Below, one piece after another: positions 8,454-17,608 of a DNA stretch of 64,000 bases (positions are counted from its first letter, which is position 1; the number at the start of each line of letters is the position of its first letter). The stretch is from positions 1-64,000 of the forward strand of contig JADLAX010000072.1 of NCBI GenBank assembly GCA_020848035.1, in the 5' to 3' direction. The DNA is from Anaerolineae bacterium. GTDB taxonomy: Bacteria; Chloroflexota; Anaerolineae; Promineifilales; Promineifilaceae. Under the pieces are notes generated by a model. That model did not search any database. It was not told the origin of the DNA and saw nothing but the letters and a program-made list of their open reading frames with translations. Made by a program: the position numbers and the translations under genes.

Positions 8454-10079
8454 CTATCTGTAATTGCGGCGGGGGTCAGGAGTAAAACGGCCGTCGCCCA
8501 CCCCACGCCACACCTGATACGATTCCACACCGGCCACAAAGATGTCCACGATACCATCCCCGGTCACGTCGCCCAAGGCAATCGCTTCGTACTGATTGTA
8601 AGAAATCCGCTGGCCCTGGCTAAACTGCCCGGCGCCTTTATTCAGCCAGATCTGGGCGCTCTCTTCACCGGCAGCGACCAGGTCCAGGTCACCATCGCCG
8701 TCCAGGTCGGCCAGGAAGACAGCGCGTGTCAGGCCGCTGCCCAATCGCTGCCTGCTGTCGCTGAGATTGCCCTGCCCGTCGTTAAACCAGATTTCATCCG
8801 GACCACGATTACCAACTACCGCATCTATGAAGCCATCGCCGTTTAGATCGCCCAGGGCAACGGCGTAACTTTCTTCATTCCCCAGCTGCTGACCGCTATC
8901 GGTGAAGTTTCCCTGCCCATCGTTAACCCAGATAGTGTTGGGTACGCCGCGCTGAGAATTGCCCGATGCGTCCATCCTGCTGCTGTTAGCCAGAAAAGCG
9001 TCGAGGGCGCCATCGCCGTTTAAATCGGCCAGGGCAACGGCCTGGCTTCCTAGCTGACCGAGCGATTGTCCTGTGGTAGAAAAAGTGCCCGCACCATTCC
9101 CCAACCAGGCCCGGCTGGTGGGATAGAACACTCGCTCCATTCCTCCTTTACCCGGGATTCCACCGCCACAACAACCGGCTCCAAAAACGTCAAGATGGCC
9201 ATCGCGGTTGAGGTCAGCCAGGGCGACATCAAAGCGGTAAATTCCATCTTGCCCATCGCTCTGGGAATAGTGGCCGCTAAAAGCACTACTGTGGCCTCTA
9301 AAAGTACCACTGCCGTAATTCGTGTACACCTTTATGCCGTACCAACCAATCATGATGTCCAACAAGCCATCTCCGTTCAAATCTCCCAACACCACCGAAA
9401 AGTTAGAGTTATCGCCAAAATCCTGCCCGCTGTCTGTGAAACGGCCGTCTCCCTCATTCAACAACAGGTAGTCTGGATGCACGTAGGGTTCACCGTCAGG
9501 CGCGGTAGCCAGGTAGGCGTCCAGATAGCCATTTCCATTCAGGTCACCGAGGGCTATTTCCTGAACGCGCGGCGGCCGGTCAAAGGAAAGGAAGGAGAGC
9601 AAATAAACCCAAAAGGCCAGGAACAACAACAAAAGCAGACCGGCAAAAATGAGGGAAACGCGTAATATGGTCGATAGTTTTGGCCGAATGGTAAGCAGCC
9701 AGCCAGCGGTTACGCTTAATACAAACCAGAGGATAACGGCCGTGGCAAAACCGGCCGCCTCCCACCCAAAATAACGTATGACGATCCCCGGTATCCTGAG
9801 GACCAGCAAAAAGCTGGTGAGTGGGGAAATACAACTGATGAGGGCAACGGCCGTGTGGCTGCGCCCTTTCTGCCAGCCCATCCAGCCCACCAGCCCACCA
9901 ACCAGTCCAAAAGCAACACCAACAACCAGGATGACCAGCCACCCCATCGAAGTGGCAGAAGCAAAAGTCGCTGCCAGGCTGGTCCCAACCAAAGCTGTCG
10001 CCGCGAACCCGATAAACAACGACCGGTAAAAATTCTTCTGCATTCTGTTGATGTCTGCATCCTCACGAATCACGTTCAC
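8454..10079 (-). CDS. Multi-pass membrane protein with C-terminal FG-GAP propeller (paralogue 3)
   Basis: 541 residues from a GTG at 10079 overlapping the upstream stop (GTGA). Unlike paralogues 1 and 2 it lacks the prefix domain. It has about four membrane helices between residues 20 and 170 (GFAATALVGTSLAATF, WLVILVVGVAFGLVGGLVGW, FATAVILWFVLSVTAGWLL, VSLIFAGLLLLLFLAFWVYLL), then seven or more FG-GAP blades with LGDLNGNGYLDA, LGDLNGDGLLDI, LADLNRDGHLDV, LADLNGDGALDA, LGDLNGDGFIDA, LADLDGDGDLDL and LGDVTGDGIVDI. The final blade and terminal residues are almost identical to those of paralogue 2, suggesting recent duplication or gene conversion. As an operon member it probably acts at the cell surface with the other propeller proteins. 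Confidence 0.85.
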   Translation of the reverse strand: MNVIREDADINRMQKNFYRSLFIGFAATALVGTSLAATFASATSMGWLVILVVGVAFGLVGGLVGWMGWQKGRSHTAVALISCISPLTSFLLVLRIPGIVIRYFGWEAAGFATAVILWFVLSVTAGWLLTIRPKLSTILRVSLIFAGLLLLLFLAFWVYLLSFLSFDRPPRVQEIALGDLNGNGYLDAYLATAPDGEPYVHPDYLLLNEGDGRFTDSGQDFGDNSNFSVVLGDLNGDGLLDIMIGWYGIKVYTNYGSGTFRGHSSAFSGHYSQSDGQDGIYRFDVALADLNRDGHLDVFGAGCCGGGIPGKGGMERVFYPTSRAWLGNGAGTFSTTGQSLGQLGSQAVALADLNGDGALDAFLANSSRMDASGNSQRGVPNTIWVNDGQGNFTDSGQQLGNEESYAVALGDLNGDGFIDAVVGNRGPDEIWFNDGQGNLSDSRQRLGSGLTRAVFLADLDGDGDLDLVAAGEESAQIWLNKGAGQFSQGQRISYNQYEAIALGDVTGDGIVDIFVAGVESYQVWRGVGDGRFTPDPRRNYR

Positions 10080-12673
10080 TCCTCACGCAGTGGCAGATAA
10101 TACAACCCGCCCAAATCCTTCGCCGCCACCAGCGCCGACCCATCCGGGGAGACCAGCAGCCAGGGCGAAAAACCATCGCCAACCAGATCCCAATACATTA
10201 CCATCTCCCCATCCGGCAGCGAAACGAGCGAAATGCCATGCGCCGAAGCCACCGCCAGGTGCGCTGTGTGTGGCAGGTAGCGCAGGCTCAAATGGGGATA
10301 CTCACGCGGGCTATGACCGGTAATGAACAGGCGCGGCTGTACCGCCTCTGGCTGTTCGGCCCACACCAGATCATACTCGTCCCGGTATGTGGGTTCGCTT
10401 TCCTGTTTTGCCATCTCCCACAGTTCGCCATCGGGGAAGAGCAGCAGCGTGTGATGTTTGTGATCGTACACATGTACCTGTTCCGTAGTGCCGTGGTAGA
10501 GATAGACGGCCTGGTTGCGCGGGTGGTTCAGGCGCACCGCCAGGTAATAACCGCTCCCATCCTTATCCACAAAAGAACCGGAGGCGGATATTTCATCGGG
10601 AAAATCCACGTCCAAATTAAAAATGTCCGCCAATACGTTGGTGAACTGCGGCGGGCTGGCGCTAAAGTCAACGATGAGCCAATCGCCGCTGCTGTGCAGG
10701 AGGATTTCGGTTTCGCTCAAACCCTCAACCCAAGGGGCGCTCTGGCCAAAATCGCCGGGCAGATGCAAAATTGTCTCCACCTGACCGCTGTCGCCGTCCA
10801 CGAGATAGAGGGTGGCGCCGCCATTGCTGCCGCTACGGCCGTCCAGCCGGCTAATCACCAGCCGCTCACCGCCGGGCAGCCAGGCTGCCTGATCCCAATG
10901 CAGGTCGTATAAATTGGGGGTGACGTCGAGAATGGGTTGGAGGGAGAAGGTACGGCCGTCCAATATCCAAAACGCCGCCTCACTTTGCAGCAGAATACGG
11001 CCGTTCGCCTCCCCACGTCCCCCAATCTCGGTAAAAGTTTCCGAGAAACGATCCGTCAGCCGTTCCCCCTCTGGCTGGCACGGTGTGAAAACGATCATCT
11101 CGCCATTTGCGTCCAGAAAGAGCAGACGGTTTGAAGTCGCTTCGGATTCAACATCTGGCAGCCAGACGTGGTGCTGGTGCAGCGTCTCCATGTAAGTAAA
11201 ATCGCCGTTCGCCGTACATATTTCGCCCGACTGCCCATTCAAAAAATGCAGGGTCATTGGCGTCATCGGCCCGTTTTTAGCACCAAACACAAAGTAACGG
11301 CCGTCTGGCGACCAGCTGCCCACCGCTACCGGCAGGCCATTCAACACGGGCTGGACAACGGTCTTGGGCATTCCAACCTCAATCTCTGGCAGCGGCGTTG
11401 GCATGGGGCGCTGAAACGCCGCCGGGTCTTCCATTGGTGAGTAATACCGCTCCTTCATCACCGCCAGCTGGGCCTCGCATTCCCACGACCCTGACGGTGG
11501 CTCTCCCGCCGCTTCATACACCCGCAGGGCAACGGGCGAGCTAAAAAATTCCCGGTGAAAGGCCGCCAGCCGGTAAAAATCCGTGCCTCCCTGGTAACAC
11601 CACGTCTCACCGGCCAGAATCACTGGCTGCCAGATGAAAAGCAAGTCACGCGGTCTCAATGTGGCCAACGTCTCCGGGTAATGCCCTTCACGTTCCTGGA
11701 ACTGGTCTAGCGCACCGGCAATTTGCGCTGCCCGTCGCTCCGTTATTGCGTGATAAGAGGCGTCCCAACCCCACTCGAAGGATTGGTAAAACAAGACGGG
11801 CACAACAGCAATAAATAACACGCCAACCAGACGCCGACCACCCTGGAGTACGGCCGTCATCACCATGCCCACCCCCACTGCCACAACGGCTGCCTGCCCG
11901 GAGATCATGAGGCTAGAAAGGCCATCGCTGGTATTGTCCCATACCGAACCCCAAAAGGTAATATAGGCCAGACCCACAAGCAGCAGAATGGCTAAACCGC
12001 TGCTCAATAGGCGGCCCCACCGGGAATGAGGCGCTTTATCCGGCTGCAAAACGGCCGTCAGCAACACTCCAGACAGCACCACCGTGACCCCTGGTGCAGC
12101 AAAAAAAGCGATAATCAAAGGCAAACGCAGCCAGAGAGAGTTCGCAGTGATGGTGTAATCGGGCGGGTTGCTTATCATCCGGTTTAACAAAAGCAGTGCC
12201 CCCAGGCTGAATACACTCAAAGCGATAGCCAGCCACAGCTGGCGCTGCCCTAACAATACCCAACCCAGCACCACTATCAGGATGCCGGGCAGAATGAGAA
12301 ATGACATCCCCAACCGAGAATCCCAGAGAAGGCTGGATAAAGTAACAATCCCCAGAACAAGGAACATGGCCGTGAGGCGGGCACGGCGATCCATATGCGC
12401 GACTGCTTTCGCATTTAGCAAAACGAGCGCCATGATGGCTAACAACGATGGTGCCAGAAGGGTTAAAAGATGCGAAAATGGCTGATTATATGGCTCCGTT
12501 ATGAAGCGCATAGTGAACGCCAGACCGGATAGGAACAGCACCCCTATCCCCAGCAGCAGCAACACGTAGCGACCTCTAGTTTCATTCTCCTGGCCGCGCA
12601 GCACCAACATCCCTACTATCGCTACCAACAAGGCAGGCAAAACAGCCCACTGTTGCAAAGTGGTCATGCTCAT
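10076..12673 (-). CDS. Membrane protein with TolB/WD40-like propeller (paralogue A)
   Basis: 865 residues from the ATG at 12673, which follows AAAGGAGAG. The N-terminal 300 residues contain about eight hydrophobic helices. Residues about 330-420 form a short soluble domain (FQEREGHYPETLATLRPRDLLFIWQPVILAGETWCYQGGTDFY). The rest is a beta-propeller of the TolB/PD40 kind, with VGSWSPDGRYFVFG and AAWLPGGERLVISRLDG. It is a clear paralogue of the next upstream gene (shared ALDQFQ..EGHYP.TLA, WCY.GGTD, SWSPDG, RLNHPRNQAVYLY, SLVSLPDGE). Possibly a membrane-anchored sensor or secreted-substrate scaffold; function not known. Confidence 0.8.
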   Translation of the reverse strand: MSMTTLQQWAVLPALLVAIVGMLVLRGQENETRGRYVLLLLGIGVLFLSGLAFTMRFITEPYNQPFSHLLTLLAPSLLAIMALVLLNAKAVAHMDRRARLTAMFLVLGIVTLSSLLWDSRLGMSFLILPGILIVVLGWVLLGQRQLWLAIALSVFSLGALLLLNRMISNPPDYTITANSLWLRLPLIIAFFAAPGVTVVLSGVLLTAVLQPDKAPHSRWGRLLSSGLAILLLVGLAYITFWGSVWDNTSDGLSSLMISGQAAVVAVGVGMVMTAVLQGGRRLVGVLFIAVVPVLFYQSFEWGWDASYHAITERRAAQIAGALDQFQEREGHYPETLATLRPRDLLFIWQPVILAGETWCYQGGTDFYRLAAFHREFFSSPVALRVYEAAGEPPSGSWECEAQLAVMKERYYSPMEDPAAFQRPMPTPLPEIEVGMPKTVVQPVLNGLPVAVGSWSPDGRYFVFGAKNGPMTPMTLHFLNGQSGEICTANGDFTYMETLHQHHVWLPDVESEATSNRLLFLDANGEMIVFTPCQPEGERLTDRFSETFTEIGGRGEANGRILLQSEAAFWILDGRTFSLQPILDVTPNLYDLHWDQAAWLPGGERLVISRLDGRSGSNGGATLYLVDGDSGQVETILHLPGDFGQSAPWVEGLSETEILLHSSGDWLIVDFSASPPQFTNVLADIFNLDVDFPDEISASGSFVDKDGSGYYLAVRLNHPRNQAVYLYHGTTEQVHVYDHKHHTLLLFPDGELWEMAKQESEPTYRDEYDLVWAEQPEAVQPRLFITGHSPREYPHLSLRYLPHTAHLAVASAHGISLVSLPDGEMVMYWDLVGDGFSPWLLVSPDGSALVAAKDLGGLYYLPLREE

Positions 12674-12700
12674 CAATACTCTCCTTTTGCCAGGAACACG

Positions 12701-15316
12701 TCATTCACCCGGCGGCAGCGGAATGTAATACAACCCGTCCCCATCAGCGACAGCCACCAGCGCCTCCCCGTTAGGCGTGGCGAGGATGCGATAGAAATCC
12801 CGTTTACCGGCCGGTTCCCAAAAACGAAGTGTTTCACCATCGGGGAGCGACACCAACGAAATACCTTGCGAGGAGCTAAAGACCAGTTGGGCGCGGCTGG
12901 CCAGATAGACGGGGAATAGTTGCGGATGGCTGCGCGGGGTATGGCCTTCTACTGCCAGCCGGTGCGTTTGCCTGGTCTCATCTAGCCAGACCAATTCATA
13001 TTCATCCCGGTAGGTCGGCGTATCCTCCCATTTGGGGAGTCGCAGCCATTGGCCGTCAGGAGAGAAGAACAGGGAGTCACTGTCATGTGGGAACAGCTCC
13101 ACCTGACCCGTTGCCGATGCGTACAGATACACCCCCTGATTACGCGGGTGGTTGGCCCGGACACCCACGTAATAGCCATCTCCGGTCAGATTGGGCAGAG
13201 AATCCAGAGAGGAGAAATCGGTGGGATACTCAATATCCAGCAGGAAGATGTCCCCAATCAGGTCTGTTGTCTGCGGTGGGTCAGTGCGGAGGTCCATGAG
13301 GAGCGGCTTGCGGTCGTGTACCAGCAATTCGTCGCCTGCCAACCACGCCACAATGGGCAGGCTGGCATCCGAAGCAGCGGCCAGCGGCCAACTTCTTTCT
13401 ACCCTCCCTGTTGCCACATCTACGACGATGAGGCTGGCTTCATCGCTCAAGTCTGGGCCATGCATCAGGGACAGAGCCAGACGCTCGCCGCCCGGCGACC
13501 AGACGTACAAACCCCGATAGATTTCAGATGGGTTCGCGGCAATACCGGTGATTGGCCGGGCATCCAGGGTGGCCGTGTCCAGCAGCCAGTAAGCATCCTC
13601 GGATTTAAGCAGCACTCGCTGGTTTTGTTCGTTGAAAGAAAGCGCACGCGTAAACGTGACCGGGTAGCGAACCGCCAAATCCTCGACGCTGTCGGCGCAG
13701 GGTGTGACAGCCATCATTTCACCGTCCTCAGATACGTACAGAAGACGGCCGTCCGCCAGCCAGGCAGAATGTTCGCGCAAACCGTCCGAATACTGTCCCG
13801 CCCGCCACTTAGCGCCGCCTGCTTCACAAACCTCACCCGTTTCGGCCTGGAGAAAATGCAGGTCAATTTCCATCTGGTCCCCAAGTTCCCCATAATAGCT
13901 CGTCAGGCCAAAGACGAAATAGGCGCCATCCGGTGACCAGCTGCCCACCGAAAAAGAGTTGGCACGCAGGACAGGTTCGACGACCGTTCGTGCCACAGAA
14001 ACGGCGCTGGTAGGCAGGGGAATAGGTGTGGCCGGAGTGTTGAATACCATCTCGTACTGCGGCCCGATTTCGGCCAGCTGCCGGTCACATTCCCAGCTCG
14101 TCTCCGGTATATCGCCAGCAGAAGCATAGTCGTGTACGATAAGGAAGGGGGTGCTCCAGTATTCCCGGTAAAGCGCCCCCAGCCGGAAATAGTCCGTGCC
14201 GCCTTCGTAACACCACGCTTGATCTGGCAGGATCATCGGCTGTGGAATCCACCACAGTTCAGCCGGAACGAGCGCTGCCAATTCTGCCGGATAACTTCCA
14301 GTCTTGGTCTGAAAATGTTCCAGCGCCGCCTGGATGCGGGTGGCGCGGGCTTCGGTGACCCGGTGATGTGGGCTGCGGTCACCATTTGCCAGACTGGCGG
14401 TGCCAAACATCAGGCCTATAACCCCTATCGCCAGTGGCAAACCGAGCCACCGTCGCCAGCCAGTAGTGGTCATGGCGATTACCATTCCAACAGTAATGGC
14501 TGCCAGCGTAGATACCTGAATCATGAGATACCCGCGTATACCATCGTCGGTGCTGTCCCAAACCCAAACCCACCAGAAAGTGTAAACAAAGCCGCCTAGC
14601 AGGAGAGCAGCCAGCGCCAGCCGTCCGGCCATGGGCCGCCAGAGGATAGGGCCAGTTTTGCCAGGAGTCGGTAATGCCATCAGCCCGTTGACGATTAATG
14701 TCGCCGCCGCAGCCACGGTGAGGGTAGGTAGAGCCAGATAGACTACCAAGCTCCCTAGTGACAGCCAGCCTGGTGATTCGCCGGGCAAGGGCAGTGCTAC
14801 CATCCCTGACAGGTTGAACAAGGCCAGGCAGCACAGAACAACTACGCCGGAGAGGAGTGGATAATGCTGGCCCAACATCCAGACGGCCGCCAGCAGCGCG
14901 GCGATCAGCAAAATAGCCGGAATCAGAAAATCCAGGCCAAGCAGCTGCCAACTCCCGGCTACGATGCCACGCCAGAGAGGCGGGGCCACCAACCCTGCCA
15001 GACAAATCAAGGCCAGAATAATCAGCACTTTTTCGCCCCGGCGCAAGCTGGCCCATTCGCGGCTGTAAACAAGGGTCATGGCAATCACCCCGATCGTTAT
15101 TGGCGCCAGCAGGGTAGCCCAGCTATTCCCAGTCTGAGGCAGCAGTCGGGGAAAAGCCAGGATCGCGGACAAGAGCCCCATACCTACCCAGCTTAGGAAC
15201 AGGAAGGTACGCCGTTCGGCCGTAGCTGGATTCCCGCGTCGGCGAATAAGTGTTCCAGCGGCAATAACCAGAGCAAACGGCAACGCCAGGAGCAAGATTG
15301 AGGAGATTGCGGTCAT
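12701..15316 (-). CDS. Membrane protein with TolB/WD40-like propeller (paralogue B)
   Basis: 871 residues; the ATG at 15316 is preceded by GAAGGAG. Same layout as paralogue A: about eight membrane helices in residues 1-300, a linker domain (ALEHFQTKTGSYPAELAALVPAELWWIPQPMILPDQAWCYEGGTDYF), and a C-terminal propeller with SWSPDGAYFVFG and VWSPGGERLALSLMHG. The two genes are tandem duplicates separated by only 27 bases. The helix-rich N-terminal half resembles permease-like membrane proteins, but no transport motif is visible. The conserved pair of cysteines (WCYEGG and WECDRQ) may form a disulphide outside the cell. Confidence 0.8.
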   Translation of the reverse strand: MTAISSILLLALPFALVIAAGTLIRRRGNPATAERRTFLFLSWVGMGLLSAILAFPRLLPQTGNSWATLLAPITIGVIAMTLVYSREWASLRRGEKVLIILALICLAGLVAPPLWRGIVAGSWQLLGLDFLIPAILLIAALLAAVWMLGQHYPLLSGVVVLCCLALFNLSGMVALPLPGESPGWLSLGSLVVYLALPTLTVAAAATLIVNGLMALPTPGKTGPILWRPMAGRLALAALLLGGFVYTFWWVWVWDSTDDGIRGYLMIQVSTLAAITVGMVIAMTTTGWRRWLGLPLAIGVIGLMFGTASLANGDRSPHHRVTEARATRIQAALEHFQTKTGSYPAELAALVPAELWWIPQPMILPDQAWCYEGGTDYFRLGALYREYWSTPFLIVHDYASAGDIPETSWECDRQLAEIGPQYEMVFNTPATPIPLPTSAVSVARTVVEPVLRANSFSVGSWSPDGAYFVFGLTSYYGELGDQMEIDLHFLQAETGEVCEAGGAKWRAGQYSDGLREHSAWLADGRLLYVSEDGEMMAVTPCADSVEDLAVRYPVTFTRALSFNEQNQRVLLKSEDAYWLLDTATLDARPITGIAANPSEIYRGLYVWSPGGERLALSLMHGPDLSDEASLIVVDVATGRVERSWPLAAASDASLPIVAWLAGDELLVHDRKPLLMDLRTDPPQTTDLIGDIFLLDIEYPTDFSSLDSLPNLTGDGYYVGVRANHPRNQGVYLYASATGQVELFPHDSDSLFFSPDGQWLRLPKWEDTPTYRDEYELVWLDETRQTHRLAVEGHTPRSHPQLFPVYLASRAQLVFSSSQGISLVSLPDGETLRFWEPAGKRDFYRILATPNGEALVAVADGDGLYYIPLPPGE

Positions 15317-15359
15317 CGTAACTGGACTCCTTCGTAGTGGGGCGATTTTGAAATTCGCT

Positions 15360-16439
15360 CTACAAAGAGAACATGCGTTTCGGTCTGACTGCCTGGCTAA
15401 GAGTCGTAAGCAGTGCAGGGGCTAAAATCAGGAACGTCCAGGTGAGCCATAATTGCATCGTCCAGGCAAGAGCAGCCGCACCGGGATAGGGGGCCATGAT
15501 CCAGTTTTCCAGGCCACCGGCAAAAGAGAGCTTGTCCAGCCAGGCGGTCCAGATGGCCAGCGACATGGCGCCTACCAAAACACCGAGCTGCGTCAAGGTT
15601 TGGCGGCTGCGGCTGTAGAGCAGCGCGCCGGCAACCATCACCAGGACGGCCAGGGCCAGATAGGGTGTCCGGTTGTTGGCATAACCATCATCAAAAGCGA
15701 TGATGATGACCAAAGGCAGTGCGCCGTAAACGGCAAAGGAGAGGCGCGACCAGTCCACTGAAAGGCCTTGCCCAACCCGGCGCAGCGGAATGGGCAGAGG
15801 TGCGGGCTGCGGGTTCGTGGCTAAGGCCACCAGGGCCAGGATAATGGTAGCCAACAGCATGACCACCAGGAACGGCCGTAACCCGAATTGATTGGCCGCG
15901 AGGGCGTAATAGCCTGTCAACAGCCCGCCAGATGGATAGGCCCAGCGGGGCAGGCCACGCGCCAGCCCCAGTAGAAAGATGGGTAAGGTTAGGGGTACGA
16001 TAATCTGTTCCAGGAAACCCATATTGCGCTGCCAGCCTGGGGGTAAGGCGATAAGCGGCCGGTAAGTGGCTAAAAGTAAGAGGAGAGCGGCCAGTAAGAA
16101 GGGGCTCAATTCTAGTACTGCCTGTCGCCAGGAATCACGGCCGTCTGGCGGCGGCAGGGGTAAATCGGCAGCCGAGGTAGCTTCATGCAGGCGCTGCGCT
16201 CCCTGGCGCCACTTTTTTGTCCAGTCGTACCAATAAACTTTTGCCAGAGATTGGGGGATGTCACGCAGTTCACGCCAGAAAAAGAGACCGAGCCCGCCTT
16301 GTTGCGCCGCCACAGTTGCCGCTTCCGTAAATACCAGATGCATCTCCTCGCCGAATTTTTGCCGCCATTCGGATGGATAGAGGCATAACAACCAGGTATA
16401 CGTCCGGCTGGACAGAGAGACGAGCCACTTTGCCATCAT
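15360..16439 (-). CDS. PadR-operon membrane protein with permease-prefix domain
   Basis: 359 residues from ATG 16439 (or the adjacent 16436), immediately after the padR stop. Residues 10-75 hold the prefix domain (YTWLLCLYPSEWRQKFGEEMHLVFTEA...GGLGLFFWRELRDIPQSL), known from PadR-adjacent membrane proteins. Then about eight helices with no ATPase partner nearby. The same prefix is reused in the FG-GAP proteins at 4340 and 6372, which ties the operon together. Exact function unknown. Confidence 0.78.
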   Translation of the reverse strand: MMAKWLVSLSSRTYTWLLCLYPSEWRQKFGEEMHLVFTEAATVAAQQGGLGLFFWRELRDIPQSLAKVYWYDWTKKWRQGAQRLHEATSAADLPLPPPDGRDSWRQAVLELSPFLLAALLLLLATYRPLIALPPGWQRNMGFLEQIIVPLTLPIFLLGLARGLPRWAYPSGGLLTGYYALAANQFGLRPFLVVMLLATIILALVALATNPQPAPLPIPLRRVGQGLSVDWSRLSFAVYGALPLVIIIAFDDGYANNRTPYLALAVLVMVAGALLYSRSRQTLTQLGVLVGAMSLAIWTAWLDKLSFAGGLENWIMAPYPGAAALAWTMQLWLTWTFLILAPALLTTLSQAVRPKRMFSL

Positions 16440-16440
16440 T

Positions 16441-16812
16441 TCATCCAGGTTCCAGGCCTAATCGCTGCCGCGCGGCCGTAATGAGCGTGTGCAGGCGCAT
16501 CATTTCGGCTTGCACAACCCGTTCGCCTTTGGTCGTGAGGCGGTATGCTTTACGGGGGCGGCCAGGGTGGGTAACAGCATCGTCCTTATCAGCATCTGTT
16601 TCTACCCGTTCGATGAGTGCCTGATCTAGCAGCCGGGCCAGTGCCTCGTACAAAGTCCCCGTGCTTAAATTGACCTTACCGTTGCTTACATCGGCCACGT
16701 CTTTGATGATGGCATAGCCATGTTTTTCCCCTTCGCTCAGGCTGAGCAAAATAAAGAAGGTTGGTTCCCGCAGTGGCAGTAACTTAAAAATATCGTCATC
16801 CTGTTGTGTCAT
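16441..16812 (-). CDS. PadR-family transcriptional regulator
   Basis: 123 residues. Winged-helix PadR signature: LREPTFFILLSLSEGEKHGYAIIKDV, then STGTLYEALARLLDQALIERVE and GRPRKAYRLTTKGERVV. Such proteins are usually repressors of membrane-protein operons and respond to small molecules or envelope stress. It is first in the operon, followed without a gap by the prefix-domain membrane protein. A perfect inverted repeat just upstream (16829-16841), between the promoter and the start codon, suggests autoregulation of the whole 12-kb unit. Confidence 0.92.
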   Translation of the reverse strand: MTQQDDDIFKLLPLREPTFFILLSLSEGEKHGYAIIKDVADVSNGKVNLSTGTLYEALARLLDQALIERVETDADKDDAVTHPGRPRKAYRLTTKGERVVQAEMMRLHTLITAARQRLGLEPG

Positions 16813-16828
16813 ACATCAACCTCTATAT

Positions 16829-16841
16829 GTCGGATACCGAC
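16829..16841. promoter_or_regulatory. Candidate PadR operator
   Basis: GTCGG-ATA-CCGAC, a perfect 5-bp inverted repeat between the predicted promoter and padR. Flanking CGACTTA (16839-16845) is also repeated in inverse orientation as TAAGTCG at 16872-16878, next to the -35 box, so a repressor could bridge both sides of the promoter. Confidence 0.55.
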
Positions 16842-16853
16842 TTAATTGGAAAA

Positions 16854-16882
16854 ATCATAATAGATTTCATGTAAGTCGTCAA
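16854..16882 (-). promoter_or_regulatory. Predicted sigma-70 promoter of the padR operon
   Basis: On the minus strand, TTGACG (16877-16882), a 17-base spacer, then TATGAT (16854-16859). Transcription would begin near 16846, just ahead of the GTCGG/CCGAC repeat. Confidence 0.5.
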
Positions 16883-17393
16883 TACACCTTTCGCGACTCA
16901 GGTGTGATTACGGCTGAAACTGAACGGCTGTCAGTTAACTGTACGTCTCTTGTTTTTCGCCCAATGTCATTTTTATCAGGGCGGACGCACAGTTAGCAGA
17001 GAGATGCTTCTAGCAGCGCTAAACGTTTTCGCCTGGCCCTGCGGCAACAACCAGAGGGTGTCCTAACAGTCAAAGTGAACAGCCAATAGGGTGGACAACC
17101 TTTGTCAATCCTCAATCTACAGCCGTTACCAGCAAACAGACGGCCAGCAATAACAGATGTGAATCCACAACTGCTGAAAACGCCAGGGTCGGGGGGTGGG
17201 CCTGGTGCCTGAAGGCTTTGGCCTTCAGGTTGAAGTCCAGGGACTTCAATGAGGGCGGGCAGGGTGGGAAATACGCGCAGCATGAAGGCAATTTTGCGAA
17301 ACGACTGTACACCGTCCGTGGCCGCATACGGCCGTATCCAGCGAATGTGTTAGATGAGCTGAGAAGTCGCCCATCCAACACATTCAGGTCCAC
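16883..17393. other. Gene-free stretch with several hairpins
   Basis: No convincing gene; a minus-strand frame of 93 codons here is Pro/Ser/Cys-rich with no ribosome site. Contains the double hairpin listed separately, and a further imperfect inverted repeat AATGTGTTAGATG (17344-17356) with CATCCAACACATT (17372-17384), 12 of 13 bases paired, whose loop is 15 nt. Confidence 0.4.
17208..17248. repeat. Pair of adjacent perfect hairpins (IS200/IS605- or REP-like)
   Basis: CCTGAAGGC-TTTG-GCCTTCAGG (17208-17229) is followed after one base by TGAAGTCC-AG-GGACTTCA (17231-17248). Paired hairpins of this kind occur at the ends of IS200/IS605 elements and in REP-like repeats. No tyrosine transposase gene lies beside it, so it would be a remnant or a non-autonomous copy. 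Confidence 0.45.
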
Positions 17394-17528
17394 CTAATAA
17401 CCGTTGCCATCCAGCCAATACGGCTTATTGTTCAATTTCCGCGAGCGACGACGGCTAGATGAAGACCACGGGTTCAGCCACCACAAAAGGCTAAGCAGCA
17501 GGAGCAGAATGAGGGCCGCTTCAATCAT
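17394..17528 (-). CDS. Small single-pass membrane protein
   Basis: 44 residues from the ATG at 17528, with GGAGG eight bases upstream. Residues 2-20 are a strong hydrophobic helix (IEAALILLLLLSLLWWLNPW), followed by a Ser/Arg-rich basic stretch (SSSSRRRSRK) and a short tail ending in GNGY. It lies just after the ssb terminator, so expression would depend on read-through or an unseen promoter. No family recognised. The good ribosome site and membrane-anchor pattern support a real small gene. Confidence 0.45.
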   Translation of the reverse strand: MIEAALILLLLLSLLWWLNPWSSSSRRRSRKLNNKPYWLDGNGY

Positions 17529-17541
17529 ACAGTTCCTCCAA

Positions 17542-17578
17542 GAAAAAAAGAGCAGCCACCATAAAGGCAGCTGCTCTT
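17542..17578 (-). terminator. Rho-independent terminator after ssb
   Basis: On the minus strand AGAGCAGC...GCTGCTCT forms the stem, followed by seven T (complement of 17543-17549). It lies 31 bases after the ssb stop. Confidence 0.75.
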
Positions 17579-17608
17579 CTCAGTAACTGGAAATTACGAT
17601 TCCCGATC

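Noticed and set aside
17112..17393. 93-codon minus-strand frame
   Set aside because: Covers the double hairpin, no ribosome site, no protein-like pattern.
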